Assembly (NCBI GenBank): GCA_021209875.1
Contig: JAGYVD010000001.1
Location: 2,108,001 to 2,172,000 of the forward strand
Source of the DNA: Rosellinia necatrix
Taxonomy: Eukaryota; Ascomycota; Sordariomycetes; Xylariales; Xylariaceae
DNA: 64,000 nt
Reading direction: 5' to 3'
Shown: positions 22,250 to 32,418 of the stretch, piece by piece
How positions within the stretch are numbered: the stretch's first letter is position 1
How the letters are laid out: each line of letters begins with the position of its first letter
The notes under the pieces: generated by a model
Databases searched by the model: none
What the model saw: the letters and a program-made list of their open reading frames with translations, nothing else
What the model was told of the DNA's origin: nothing
Translations under genes and position numbers: made by a program

Positions 22250-24624
22250 TCAATGCGGCCCGTCGAACAAGCCCTCCAACTCTGTCAGGGAGACCCCAAT
22301 GAGCTGTGACAGCCGTTTCTTGAGCTCGTCGACCGAGATCTCACCACCGCGGTCGTGATTTCCGACATTGTCTCCTCCATCCCTGCACCCGCCAAGCCGG
22401 CCGTATGAGACGTGTTCATCCCCCTCGTTCGGCCTCCCTGCCAGTCGCTGATCCCAGCGTACCCGCTGCGTTGGTAGTGGGTTCGCCGCACGTGTTGCTC
22501 CCTGGCCTTTCCGTCGCTGTTTTATCTGCTCTCGAGCCCGGCTTGGTGGCGACGGTGATGATGGTGATGACGGCGATGACGGTGATACAGACGGGGAGGT
22601 TGACGGGGGCGATGGAGGAAGTCGTTCCCGTTGCAATTGGCCGCTAGTGGCTCTCCCTCGGGCTACTCGTGACGCCTTGGTTCTATCCCTCTTTCGTGAT
22701 CTGCTGGTACCCATGCCGCTTCTCGGGACCGGTGACCCGCTCGATACAGGTCGTGGGATCTTCGTACTGGGACCTGCAAGCGCGAATTTGCGAGGGCTGT
22801 ACTCGCTCTTTCTTGGGCTCAGCTTCATCGTTGCTACGGCCGCTGCTGCCGCCGCCCTTGATAATGATCGTAATGATGACAAGATCGCCTCTTCGCCCGT
22901 TACTTGGCCTCCTGTTTGACTTGTCCGGACTCCCTGTCCTGCTGCTTCTCCCTCTTCAACATCCCTGCCCGCTATTCGCGGTAAGCTAGATAACGACGGG
23001 TATACCGTTAGTTTCACTCTCTGTATTTCTCTAGCTACGGGCTCGCGGATCGTGTCCTCGCCCGCCGTAGGCAATTCGAGTTCGGGGTACATGCAACCGT
23101 CGAATTGCGGGATGCGGAACCAGGCATCAGGTTGCCGATTCCAAGCCCAGCCAAGACCCTCGCAGTGAAAGTCAGCGATGGCGGCCGTTGCATGCTGGTT
23201 TGCCTGCGTCAGAGGCGTGTGCAGACCAACCGTCCGTAGTGCGATGCTGTCGCCGGCCAGGGATTGCGGACGGATCAGTGCTCTTACCCCTTGTCGCGTC
23301 GTCGACCAATTCGCGTTGTTAAATAACCGGGCAATACTATAGGCACGGAATTAGTTTACAACGCTTCAAAGGCGGGGGGGGGTAAACATAGACGTGGGAT
23401 AATTCGACCCTCTTGCAAAGGGCGTCAAATGAGAGCTTAAATGAGAACAGACTTACTAATCTACAGAAATAGAGTAATGGGTGCGATACTTTGGCCTCAT
23501 GCGATGGTGGTCCCAACTCAGTGCCTGCCGCCACGCAATGCCGTCCGCCAAACTGAAGTCCTTCCGTAACTCGGAAAGCCCGCGCACGGGAACCGGGATC
23601 CAGCCGCCGAAGATGGCGGCGACGAAGCTATCGCCAAGTCCCATCTCCAAATCGCCCCCGTAGAACGGCTCGCGCAGGTCGCGAGTAAGCGAGCGGCGGT
23701 CCTTCCAGTAGACCACGTGGCCGATCCTGAAACCAGACCCCTATTGTCAGCGAACAACGCCCCCTCGGATCGAAATAGGACAGACAGTATCTCGGCCCCC
23801 ACGTACTCGTGTAGTAGCGTCACCGTCGTCATGAACGCGGTGAGCAGGTACTCCTCGCCCCGCGCCCTGCCCTGGCGCCGCAGCTCCGCCAAACGGGCAG
23901 GATACTCGGCCATGAGCAGGATGGTCAGATTGCGGGTACTCCCGCGCGCCGAGAGGCGGTCAAAGGTCTCGATCGTCTCGTAGCGGTCGACCTCGCCGAG
24001 CGGCAGGCCGCCTCGCGGGTGCTTGCACGTGTGCCCGCTCCAGCCCCGCTGCCGGAACATGTCCCCGTCGGCCTGCCACCGCACCGCGCCCGCGACCTCG
24101 CCCCTGAGCGCGTCCCGCGCCGCGCCGCGCCGCCTGCCCCTCGCCTCCCGGGACAGACGGCGGTGCCTGACGATGCAGGGCGGGATGGTCGCGCCGTCTC
24201 CGCACGCGGACGCCGGCTTGGCGGGGCCGCCGCATTTACTCCCCGGGTAGCTGGCGTCGAATAGGTCGCCGGCCAGGAAGTCCGAGAGCCATGGCAGCCC
24301 GACGGCCTCGAGGATCCTGCTCGCGAGCAGGAGGGGCTGCTCTAGCTCTTTGCGTAGGTCGAGTTCGGTCTCGATCCAATCGGCGAATACGGGATGGACT
24401 CGACCCTTCAGATTCGTCTCCGCCGTGATCCCAGTGCCTGTGCACAAACATATATATTCCTTAGAAATTGCACCTCTTGAACGGGTCACTCGAAGATAGC
24501 AATCGGGTTTCGACTTACCAGTCGCACGGCATCTGATCAACTCGTCTCTATCCCAGTTCTTAGGCATTGAGCCCGGCTGGGCGGTGACCCGATTAAACGT
24601 CTCTACAGGAACCCAGGGCATCAT
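22250..24624 (-). CDS. HExxH (HEIGH) putative zinc-metallopeptidase-like protein
   Basis: About 697 aa from four exons: 24624-24519, 24437-23807, 23726-23457 and 23336-22250. The introns are 81, 80 and 120 bp and all splices keep the frame. After splicing, residues 245-249 read HEIGH inside TVTLLHEIGHVVYW, a gluzincin-type HExxH motif. It is followed by EPFYGGDLEMGLGDSFV, which supplies candidate third zinc ligands (E or D) about 20 residues on, and then IFGGWIPVPV. Uncharacterised fungal proteins with HE-x-x-H then an E-P-F/E-L-G segment are common, and this one seems to belong with them. The C-terminal third is Ser/Pro/Arg-rich and probably disordered, with a repetitive SPSSPSSPSSPSP run. 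No signal peptide is evident. Peptidase activity is inferred only from the motif. The motif exists only in the spliced message, because an intron splits the glutamate codon. Confidence 0.75.
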
Positions 24625-25010
24625 AGTTTAGGATATAAAGTCGCATGATGCACGACATCCGCGCAGAGACCGGAGCCTGCGACGGGGTGCCAGTAGGTAT
24701 ATATCAACCAGGAGAGCTATGAAATGCCAGTTCAATCAATTCCCATTTTTTTGTTGTAGTCTTTTTTTTTTTTATGAGTAATTCGCATTCCAATGTCCTC
24801 GCCAAGCGGGAATGTCGAAAAATTCTATTCAATCAATTTATTACCTGGCGCATTGCCCGATCTGATAGGATAACGAACCTTTGGCGTGATTGTCTCAGTA
24901 CATGCTCCCCCCCCCCGCTCTCCCTCCCTACCTCCCTACCACTACACTACCACACTACCATACTCTCTCCCGCAACCCTCTCTCCCGCAACCCTTCTCTC
25001 CCGCACCTTT
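24625..25010. other. Short intergenic region
   Basis: A 386-bp gap with a T tract (24765-24773) and a pyrimidine/CACTA-rich segment (24905-25010) at the IMPase 3' end. No gene is seen. Confidence 0.6.
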
Positions 25011-26179
25011 TCAATACTCCAACCTGCCGTCCCCGACAACGCGCCAGAACTCCTCGATGATCTCCCTCTGGCCGGACGGGGCGGGGCGGACGGCGAGGTA
25101 GACGCGGGAGTCGAGCTGGGGCTCCCAGTCGCCGGGGTTGCCGCCGGCCATGAGCCCGCCGGCCTCGGCGAGGATGCACCAGGCGGCGCAGACGTCCCAG
25201 GCCCAGCAGCCACCCTCCCAGTAGACGTCGAGCTGGCCGGCGGCGAGGGCGCAGATGTTGAGGGCGGCGCTGCCCATGCTGCGAAGGGAATGGACCATGG
25301 CGCCGCCGGCCTCGCGGGCGGCGCACAGGCGGGCGTAGACGTCGACCTTGAGCGCGAAGTTGGCGCCGTCCCGCTGGCTGCCCCACTCCACGCTCACGAG
25401 GCTGCTGTCGAGCCCGGCCAGCGGCGCCGGGTTCCGCGCCAGCGGCAAAGGACTACGCCTCCCCTTGCCGCCCTCGACCCCCCAGGCCGCGCCCACCGTC
25501 ACGCTCGCCCCGCATCCCCGCACCGCGCTGTACAGCGTGTCCTGCCACGGGTTGTACACCACGCCCACCGCTGGCGCCCGGTCCACGGACAGGCCCAGCG
25601 CCACGCACGCCGCCGGGAACCCGTGCACGAAGTTCGTCGTCCCGTCGATCGGGTCCACGATGAACGTCGGCCGCCCCGTGATCCGCGTCCCGGGCACGTA
25701 CGTCTCCTCACCCACGAAGTCGAACGTCGGGTACGCCGCCGTCAGCCGCGCCGACACCAGCGCCTCCACCGCCTTGTCCGTCTCGGTGACGATGTCGGCG
25801 GCTGTTTTTGTGTGTTCAGATCATCGCGGGTTAGTATGGGCACGTACTTTGTTGTTTTTTTTTTTTTTTTTTCGTGGTTCGAATATATGGGTTTTGTTCT
25901 CCAACCCGGTGATGCAACGTAAGATACCTTGGTTAGGGAGGGGAGGGGGGGCGTGTTGAGATGGGATGGCATCGGGGATGGAGGGGCGGGATGGATGGCG
26001 GGGTGGGTAGGTAGGTAGGTAGGTAGCTCCTCGTGGGAAAATCTTGACATAAAGGACTTACAATTCAGCTTCGTCCCCTTGTCGATGTCCGTCGGGTTGG
26101 CCGCCAGCATCATACGGCCGGCCTCGTGGGCCACCGCTACGAGCGTGTCGTGGATCTCCTGTAGGTTGAGGTCGGCCAT
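25011..26179 (-). CDS. Inositol monophosphatase-family enzyme
   Basis: A protein of about 302 aa. The exons are 26179-26062 and 25801-25011, with a 260-bp intron, long for this region, that carries a T tract and a GTAG microsatellite. The family hydrolyses inositol-1-phosphate and related sugar phosphates with Mg2+. Metal-binding motifs are present: GEE at about residues 70-72, DPIDGTTNF starting at residue 89 (family DPxDGT), and WAWDVCAAW near the C-terminus (family WDxAA). The early ADIVTETDKAVE motif is intact only after splicing. The C-terminal coding region is very GC-rich. A quinate-cluster QutG-type paralogue is possible, but no quinate genes lie nearby. It is divergent from the ribokinase gene. 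Confidence 0.9.
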
Positions 26180-26980
26180 GGTGGTCTATCACGTACGGTT
26201 TGTTCTACTGGAATTCGATACTTTGCATGGAATTGAAGCTGAAGTAGGTAAATGAATTGAATGAAGGGCTGGAGCGGAAATACCAGCCGCTACCTACCTA
26301 CTACTGCTACTGCTACTACTACTACTGGAGATAGCCCCCGGAGGTAGTGGGGATTGGACGTTGCCTAGGAACCAACCTTCAAGCACATGTGGATTAACTT
26401 GTACCACGTAATTGGCTCCTTGTGTGAGAGGGCGGACAGTCTCGGAAGATACCTAATTACATTGTTACGGATCGGTGGTTCTCGGGTAGGGGCATCTAAT
26501 GCAGGCTCGATGCTTGTCGCCTATCTAAGTACCTGGATGCATGCACAGGGAGTACTCATTTTACTCATATTTCAGGTTAACGTTATGGGTAGCATTCGGT
26601 TCATTCAAACCGACTTTTTCGACTTAAAAGGGGAAGAGTACAAGATACATACGGTAGAAGCATGCCATGCCATGACATGACATGACATGACATACATAGC
26701 AGTACCTACCTAGGTAGGTGGGTAGTTAATCCAGTGTAACCGTCGGCTGCCGACGGCCTATAGCTTACTTACCCTGTGGGCAACAGCTCCTGTGGATTTG
26801 TCGAGGTGCTTAAGCGGAACCACCCAAACGACACATCCTCATACATCATACATCACTCTCTCACCCATCCCATATCGCCAGGGATCATTATCAAGAGCCA
26901 TCGGGCCCCGGTTATATAGCGTTCTATAAGTAACTACGATATAAAAGACTACTTTTTAAATCCGAAGCCTGAATAGCACC
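26180..26980. promoter_or_regulatory. Divergent promoter region of IMPase and ribokinase genes
   Basis: An 801-bp region between opposed start codons. It contains a CTA/CTG trinucleotide run (26290-26330), a CATGA pentamer run (26664-26694) and the self-complementary block TACCTACCTAGGTAGGTGGGTA (26703-26724). A shared regulatory role is inferred from position. Confidence 0.5.
26940..26947 (+). promoter_or_regulatory. TATA-like box upstream of ribokinase
   Basis: TATAAAAG lies 33 bp upstream of the predicted ATG at 26981. If it is used, the 5' leader would be very short. Confidence 0.35.
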
Positions 26981-28081
26981 ATGGCGGCGGAGGCGAAGAC
27001 CCCCTTAATCACCGTCCTGGGCTCTCTGAACATGGACCTGGTCGCCTACGTCTCGCACCACCCCCTACCGGGCGAGACGATGACGTCCAACTCGTTCGCC
27101 GTGTCCCCGGGCGGCAAGGGCGCGAACCAAGCCATCGCGTGCGCCAAGCTATCGCGGTCCCGGTCCTCACCCACCTCTCCCACCTCCACCACCTCCACCA
27201 CCTCCGCCTCCGCCTCCGCCTCCGCCACGGCTCGCGTGCGCATGGTCGGCGCCGTGGGCGCCGACGGCTACGGCGCGCAGCTGACGGCGAACCTGTCCGC
27301 GCACGGCGTCGACGTCTCCGGCGTGGTATCCTCCCCGGGGCCGGGGAACGAGACGGGCGTGGCGCTGATCATGGTCGACGAGCCGACGGGGCAGAACCGC
27401 ATCATCCTGTCGCCGGGGGCAAACCACAGCCTGCCCCCGGCCTCCTTCGCCGCCGCCGCGCTCCCTACCGCGCTCCCCAATGCCACCGCTCCGCTTCTCC
27501 CGGACCTCCTCATCATGCAGCTCGAGATCCCGCTGCCGGCCGTGCTCGCGGCCCTCTCGGCCGCCCGCGCCGCCGGCGTCCCCGTGCTGCTGAACCCGGC
27601 GCCGGCCCAGCCCCTGCCCGACGCCACCTACGCCGGGCTCGCGCACCTCGTCCTCAACGAGACCGAGGCGGCCCTCCTCGGCGGCGTCGGCGCGGCCGAG
27701 CTCGAGGCCGAGGCCGGTCTCGAGGGCGTCGCGGCGCACTTCGTCGGCCTCGGCGTCCGCAACGTCATCGTGACGCTCGGCGGCCGTGGCGTCTTCTACA
27801 TGGCTGCCGGCCCCGGCGGTGCGGGGGGGAGGAGGAGGAGCGGGCTCGTCCCGGCCGAGAAGGCCAAGGTCGTCGACACGACGGCCGCGGGCGACACCTT
27901 CGTCGGCCAGTACGCCCTCGACGTCGTCTGTGCCGCTGCCGGCGCCGCAAAGACGGCGATGACAACGACAGAGGGCGACTTCGATATCGAGGCCGCCGTG
28001 CGCAGGGCGAACCGCGCCGCCGCCAAGACCGTCGAGAGGTTGGGCGCGCAGGATTCCATCCCCTGGCGAGACGAGTTATGA
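26981..28081 (+). CDS. RBK1: Ribokinase (PfkB family)
   Basis: A single exon of 366 aa with CACCATGG start context. Ribokinase phosphorylates D-ribose to ribose-5-phosphate. Visible PfkB/ribokinase motifs are GSLNMDLVAYV at residues 13-23, the signature GGKGANQAIACAKLS near residue 43, VGAVGADGYG, a sugar-binding LNPAPAQPLP, NETEAALL, and the C-terminal anion hole and catalytic base TTAAGDTFVGQ (Asp near residue 307). The usual GAGD reads AAGD here. An insertion of about 25 Ser/Thr/Ala residues (TSTTSTTSASASASATA), encoded by a CACCTC/GCCTCC microsatellite, sits between GGKGANQ and VGAVG; this is normally a short loop. The C-terminus is Ala-rich and GC-rich. It is divergent from the IMPase gene. 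Confidence 0.92.
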   Translation: MAAEAKTPLITVLGSLNMDLVAYVSHHPLPGETMTSNSFAVSPGGKGANQAIACAKLSRSRSSPTSPTSTTSTTSASASASATARVRMVGAVGADGYGAQLTANLSAHGVDVSGVVSSPGPGNETGVALIMVDEPTGQNRIILSPGANHSLPPASFAAAALPTALPNATAPLLPDLLIMQLEIPLPAVLAALSAARAAGVPVLLNPAPAQPLPDATYAGLAHLVLNETEAALLGGVGAAELEAEAGLEGVAAHFVGLGVRNVIVTLGGRGVFYMAAGPGGAGGRRRSGLVPAEKAKVVDTTAAGDTFVGQYALDVVCAAAGAAKTAMTTTEGDFDIEAAVRRANRAAAKTVERLGAQDSIPWRDEL

Positions 28082-28689
28082 TGAGCGTGGGCGGGCTAGG
28101 CACGTCCTGGCTAAGCAAACTACAAAAATAAAAAAAATAAAAAAAAAAAATAAAAAAAAAAAAAAATAAAAAATAAAAAAATAAAAAAAAAAAAATAAAA
28201 AAATAAAAAAATAAAAAAAATTAAAAAATAAGAAATACATGATATAATAAAAATTACAAAGCTAGACAGCAATTTCCCTGTCGTAGTGAATAGCGCAGTA
28301 GCATTTGATACATGACTTGCATGAAAAAACTGTTGTAGGGATCTATCACGATTTATCCGATACGCAAACGGAAAAGTTGTTTGGAGATATACCTCTTTTA
28401 TTTGCAGAGGGGAGCTTCTATTAATCCAGATCTCCTTCGCAAGCCGTTGAGTACCCCATATTCTATCGTACTCTATTGTTTAGTTCACCTATTAATAGCC
28501 GACCTCAGCTACACCATGATCATCAGGATGATGAATCCAACAATGAGCTAGCATGACGCAGTGTTGTATCGCTGAGCCAAACGACTCGAATACCCTTGCA
28601 GAAGGCTTATATATAATAATGTTTCTAAACCAACTTCCGAATTTGAAACTGAAATACTCAAGAGCTTTACTCCTATACCTCGTTCGCTC
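28082..28689. other. Intergenic region with A-rich tract
   Basis: The A-rich tract is listed separately. The remainder is AT-rich with no gene. It is probably the 3' flank of both the ribokinase gene and the convergent hypothetical gene. Confidence 0.6.
28122..28232. repeat. A-rich tract with spaced T (AAAAAAT)n
   Basis: About 110 bp of plus-strand A broken only by single T residues and one TT, starting 40 bp after the ribokinase stop. It is either a degenerate poly(A)-like microsatellite or possibly a decayed retroelement tail. Confidence 0.85.
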
Positions 28690-30559
28690 TCACCACCACC
28701 CTCCAAGACCCCATCGCCCTTCCTTCTTATGTTCAGGACGGACGTTCTCCTTGTTGAGAACGCCGGAGGCCAGATCGCCCCAGCTTCCTTTGCCGCTAAT
28801 ATCGAGACTCATGATCGATGGCACCAGACTCTTCAGACTATCCGCTCCAATTGACCTCTTGTTGCGCAAGGCTGCTTCGCGTAGCAACTCCCTTCGACGA
28901 TCCACGTCATATTTCAACTTCAGCGAACCAGTGCTCGGCGGCGTCTTTCTTCGATTTGTCAATATGAATGCGGTGGAAGAATCCTGTACGTGTTGGTGGC
29001 CGCGAGAGGCTCTACGGCGCATCTCCGTCCAGATCTTACGTGCGGGATCCTCCCCCTGGTCCGGAGATGGATACTGACGATTAATCCGTCTTCGCGGAAG
29101 CGGAGTAGACGGGTTGGGTTCCATCACTTCTGGAGAAGTCAAGCTGTCTTCAGTTATCACACTCGTGAGACTATTAATCGGAGTGGTGTGGCGTGCAACT
29201 GTCGTGTTGGTTTGGTAAGAGCTCTTCCGGGTGAATATTTCATTGGCACAAGAGGGGCCCCAATGTGAAGCAACGATACTGAATAGCAAACTCTCACTCG
29301 TGCCGGCAGGCGAAATGCCCGGTGGCATACGAAATGCTTGTTTCTCAATAATACCGGCTGCTACTGTCTCAAGCCGAGTTTGGCAATCTGCTATGCCATG
29401 TGTTGGCATAGGGTTGCCGGAAACCGGAAAACCGGAATGGTTGTATCGTAAGCGGACCTGGAGGTACCTAATATTACTGGCTCCAAGCTGGCTCTCTAGG
29501 TCGGCAATAAGTTCATTAGACTTTCGAGTCGTAACTCTGTCAAGTTGTCGGGGTCGCCTGCGATCGATTTGAACCTTTGCCAATAATAACATGGTAGACC
29601 CCAGATGAAGGCTCCTAGATCAACGTTAGTAGGGCGACAGTTGGCTTGCAAGAAATGCTCGTATCTCACCTCGGCTCATCGCCTCGTATAACTTCGATCA
29701 CCGCAGTCCATGGAACAGGGAAGACATCTACTTGTAGGTTGTAAAGATATCCGAATCGGGATACGCTGCCTGCCCGCGGAGGATTTGATGAAACGGGGTT
29801 GTCGTCAGGGTAAGAATGCGACATGGCATAGGGATATGGACGAGACAACTGTACCGAAATTTCTATAGTCGCCCATACAGTGGATATAGCATTGTGAGAT
29901 ATTTGTGCTTCAGGGGTGATTGAAATGCGAGGGGCTAGAAGATAGCAATCGTCGGTATGTTCGGCCGACGTGTGAATGCTGGATAAAGAAGTATCCGTGA
30001 GGCCTAGGTCACGGGATTTGAGAGAGTCAAAATTTAAACCCTCATCGAAGGGCCCGGAACTCGCAATCGACGACCGATCAGAAGGCAGACTGGACCCTCG
30101 TGAAGAGTGCCTACGGCAGGTAGTCCCAGAAGATGAAGTTCGCCGTCTCGAGAACCAGCGGAGCGGTGCTTGTGATTTTAATCTCTGCTGAGATGGGGAA
30201 ATAGAGTCTGTCTTTGGCATGGGGTTGCTGATTTTGGAGGTAAACCGAGTGTTAATATTTTGGGTTCCGTGGGCGTGGGCACCAGAAGCAGTCTCGTCAG
30301 TCCACCCATGGCGCTGACGTTTCTTTGTAACTCTTAGCGGCTGATCTGGGCCATAATAAACACTACCGTTGCTTGTATCTCTGTTCTCTTGATGGCAAAA
30401 TTCCACTGTCTTCATCCTTTTGATGATACGAAGGGGGGCGGGAATATCGGACACCGGAGGTCGGGTATTCCCGATATACGGTTCGGCTTTAGGGAGTGAC
30501 ATTGCCCTCTCCATCTTATTCAATCTGAATTCCTTCAAAGCCGCTGGCTTGAGGCCCAA
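28690..30559 (-). CDS. Hypothetical protein, uncharacterised fungal family
   Basis: Two exons are clear: about 30559 (or ATG 30514) to 29670, and 29614-28690. The 55-bp intron has a GTGAGA donor and splices to GDEPRSLHLGSTMLLLAKVQID in a continuous frame. The product is about 600 aa. Residues 1-170 are basic and Ser-rich. The middle (RISITPEAQ, STVWATIEISVQL, YLYNLQVDVFPVPWTAVIEVIR, then MLLLAKVQID) has alternating hydrophobic beta-strand character. The C-terminal half is Arg/Ser-rich (LPRRRINRQYPSP) and ends KEGRWGLGGWW. It resembles other unannotated ascomycete proteins, but I recognise no named domain. The 5' end is uncertain: ATG 30514 lies one base after the stop of the upstream membrane-segment frame, and a splice can join the two (see next entry). 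Confidence 0.65.
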
Positions 30560-30899
30560 CGTCCTGCAAGGGGATGGCCACAGAGTCCTCGGCTATAGGG
30601 TTGGGACTATGGGACGAAGTTCCCACCGAATCGTCAACCGGGGAGTTCTGGTCGTTCGACTGATCTTCCAGGTGCTGTCCCCGACGTAGTAGCCACAGTG
30701 ACCACCTCCGAAAAGCCTGTCGAAAGTGAACGTACCAGACAACGGGCGCAACGACAACCCAGCTAACAATGACGACAAGAACAACGGCGCAGAAAATAAC
30801 ACGAGGACTGAGGCCAACCGTGGTAAGAGTATTGGGCATGATGTCGGCAATTGCCCCGAGGTTGTGGGACTTTGGTAATAAGTTTGCAATGGATGGCAA
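30516..30899 (-). CDS. Small membrane-segment frame, possible first exon of the downstream gene
   Basis: A 127-codon frame with one strong hydrophobic helix (VIFCAVVLVVIVSWVVVAPVVW), then a basic cytosolic-type segment (RQAFRRWSLWLLRRG). It could be an independent small membrane protein from ATG 30899 or the internal ATG (MPNTLTTV). Alternatively a GTACGT donor just after VVAPVVW and an acceptor TTGCAG near 30565 would join the helix in frame to the hypothetical protein that follows, giving it an N-terminal anchor. I cannot decide between the two; the branch site for such an intron is weak. Confidence 0.4.
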   Translation of the reverse strand: MPSIANLLPKSHNLGAIADIMPNTLTTVGLSPRVIFCAVVLVVIVSWVVVAPVVWYVHFRQAFRRWSLWLLRRGQHLEDQSNDQNSPVDDSVGTSSHSPNPIAEDSVAIPLQDVGPQASGFEGIQIE

Positions 30900-31179
30900 T
30901 ATCGAAAATGGGTGTGAGATATATGGTGTCCGGTCAACTATGTGGTGAGGCGAAAACTAGAAATGGATCTACCTCGTTCTATGGGGTATAAGCTTGATGT
31001 ATCAATCGGATTCGTAAAAAGAGAAACTGCGGCTGTATGCCATTGCCTGACAGTCGAACGAGATCGATGTTGATCTGGTACAGGCTTTCCTATGAAAGCG
31101 ATTAAGTAAGGTGAAGCTGCCTGCCTTCTCCTCACGAGCTAAGGTACCCCGGCAGGTGCCCAACAAAGCGCCCATAACA

Positions 31180-32418
31180 TTAGGAAGGATGATCCAAGGT
31201 GCGCAGGAGATTTTCCTTTATAGAGTTGAGGTCGTCATCCCCCATGTTCAGAAATCGTATCTGCAGGCCGGTGAGTATTTCGGTTTCCACTCTTGAGCGA
31301 CACTGCGTATCGTATAAACAACTGTTAGGGGTGCACTTACAACATCATCAGCTGCACCAACGCCACCGAACATGACCGACTCGGACAGGCTATTCGAAAT
31401 GCATTTTTTGACCCTTTCCTCCCAGACACCTTCCCAATTCCATTCTCCAGGCTTCCTTGCCGAACCTTTATTAGCTATGGGGGTCATTTCCGCTGTTGGG
31501 CCGCCTGCGTCGCCTGCCGTAGCGGGTAATTCGAAATCCTTCCCCTTTTCAACACGGTAGGTTCGCCAGGCGTGCCATGCACCTGGATTCCCTGCTGCTT
31601 GGAGTGGTATGGTGTCCAGCACATCTTCGTCATCAAGGGTGCTCCTGATATAGTGCAGAACTGCGAATATGGAGACCTCCCTTTTGTTCGTGTCGGAAAA
31701 TCCCGGCGATTGTCCTATGGCCGAATTCCTCGAGCCAGGCGTGCCTCCGCTACTGAGATCCGAGGGGGGCGGCGGGCGATGCGGAGTCTGCCGCGCTGCT
31801 TGATCCCCATCGGATTGCTTATTCTCAGCCGACTTCCGGACGCGGCGGCCAAACCAGTCTGGAAAACCATGCCTCAGGCTGAAGCCTCCGGGCGGTAGGC
31901 GTTCCTCATCCGTAGCGCTCACGGTACCATTGTCCTCTATATCGGTAGAATACATGTAGGTGCTCAGAGGCGTGATTAGGGGATGAAACATGTCGGTTGA
32001 AAAGGTGACCAGAGGCGGCAGCCTGGGGTAAGAGTCCGGGAAGGAGATCTGGAAGCGCATGACGGCCGGGGCATACGGGCCTCGAGGTGGCATTAGAAAG
32101 AGGACAGACACAGTGGTGGTGATGGTGGTGGTGGTGGTGGTGCTGGTGGTGGCTCTGATGGGTCTTACCATCGCGCACAAAGATGGCGCCGGACCAGAGG
32201 CTCGGATCACCAGGCGTCAGGGCAACGTAAACGCCATCTGGACAGGCTTGTTTGAGGCCAGCACTAGAGCTCCTGTTGTCAGCCGGGGCGGCCCCGAGTA
32301 CCCGTTTCTCAACAGATGGAGAGAAGAGAGAAGCTGCCTCTGCGAGCCATACTCACAACTCGGCAAGCAGATGTTGCCTCCTCAGCGCTGGTAATGTGCT
32401 AAGTTTTTCAGACGCCAT
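31180..32418 (-). CDS. AKTIP/FTS-like ubiquitin E2 variant (UEV)
   Basis: About 328 aa from four exons: 32418-32357, 32272-32169, 32080-31341 and 31260-31180. The introns are 84, 88 and 80 bp. The start is MASEKLSTLPALRRQHLLAEL. The E2-fold core follows: GVYVALTPGDPSLWSGAIFVRDGPYAPAVMRF, a FPDSYPRLPP motif, then FHPL where catalytic E2s have HPN. No cysteine occurs near the expected active site, so it should not conjugate ubiquitin. Next comes GFSLRHGFPDWFGR and a helix-forming ILxYIRS-like segment (VLHYIRSTL), as in AKTIP/FTS proteins. AKTIP/FTS works with Hook and FHIP as a dynein adaptor on early endosomes, and in Aspergillus the subunit is FtsA; assignment to that complex is inferred. Intron 2 carries a CAC trinucleotide repeat. 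If the last intron is retained, the protein ends at 31248 instead. Confidence 0.78.

Noticed and set aside
24774..25922. 382-codon plus-strand frame over the IMPase gene
   Set aside because: Antisense shadow of GC-rich coding DNA; Arg/Ala/His-rich, no motif, opposite a clear inositol monophosphatase.
27139..28131. 330-codon plus-strand frame over ribokinase
   Set aside because: Arg-rich shifted-frame shadow of the ribokinase exon.
28122..28232. Poly(A) tail of a retrotransposon
   Set aside because: No reverse transcriptase remnant upstream and no target-site duplication seen; the sequence directly upstream is the ribokinase gene.
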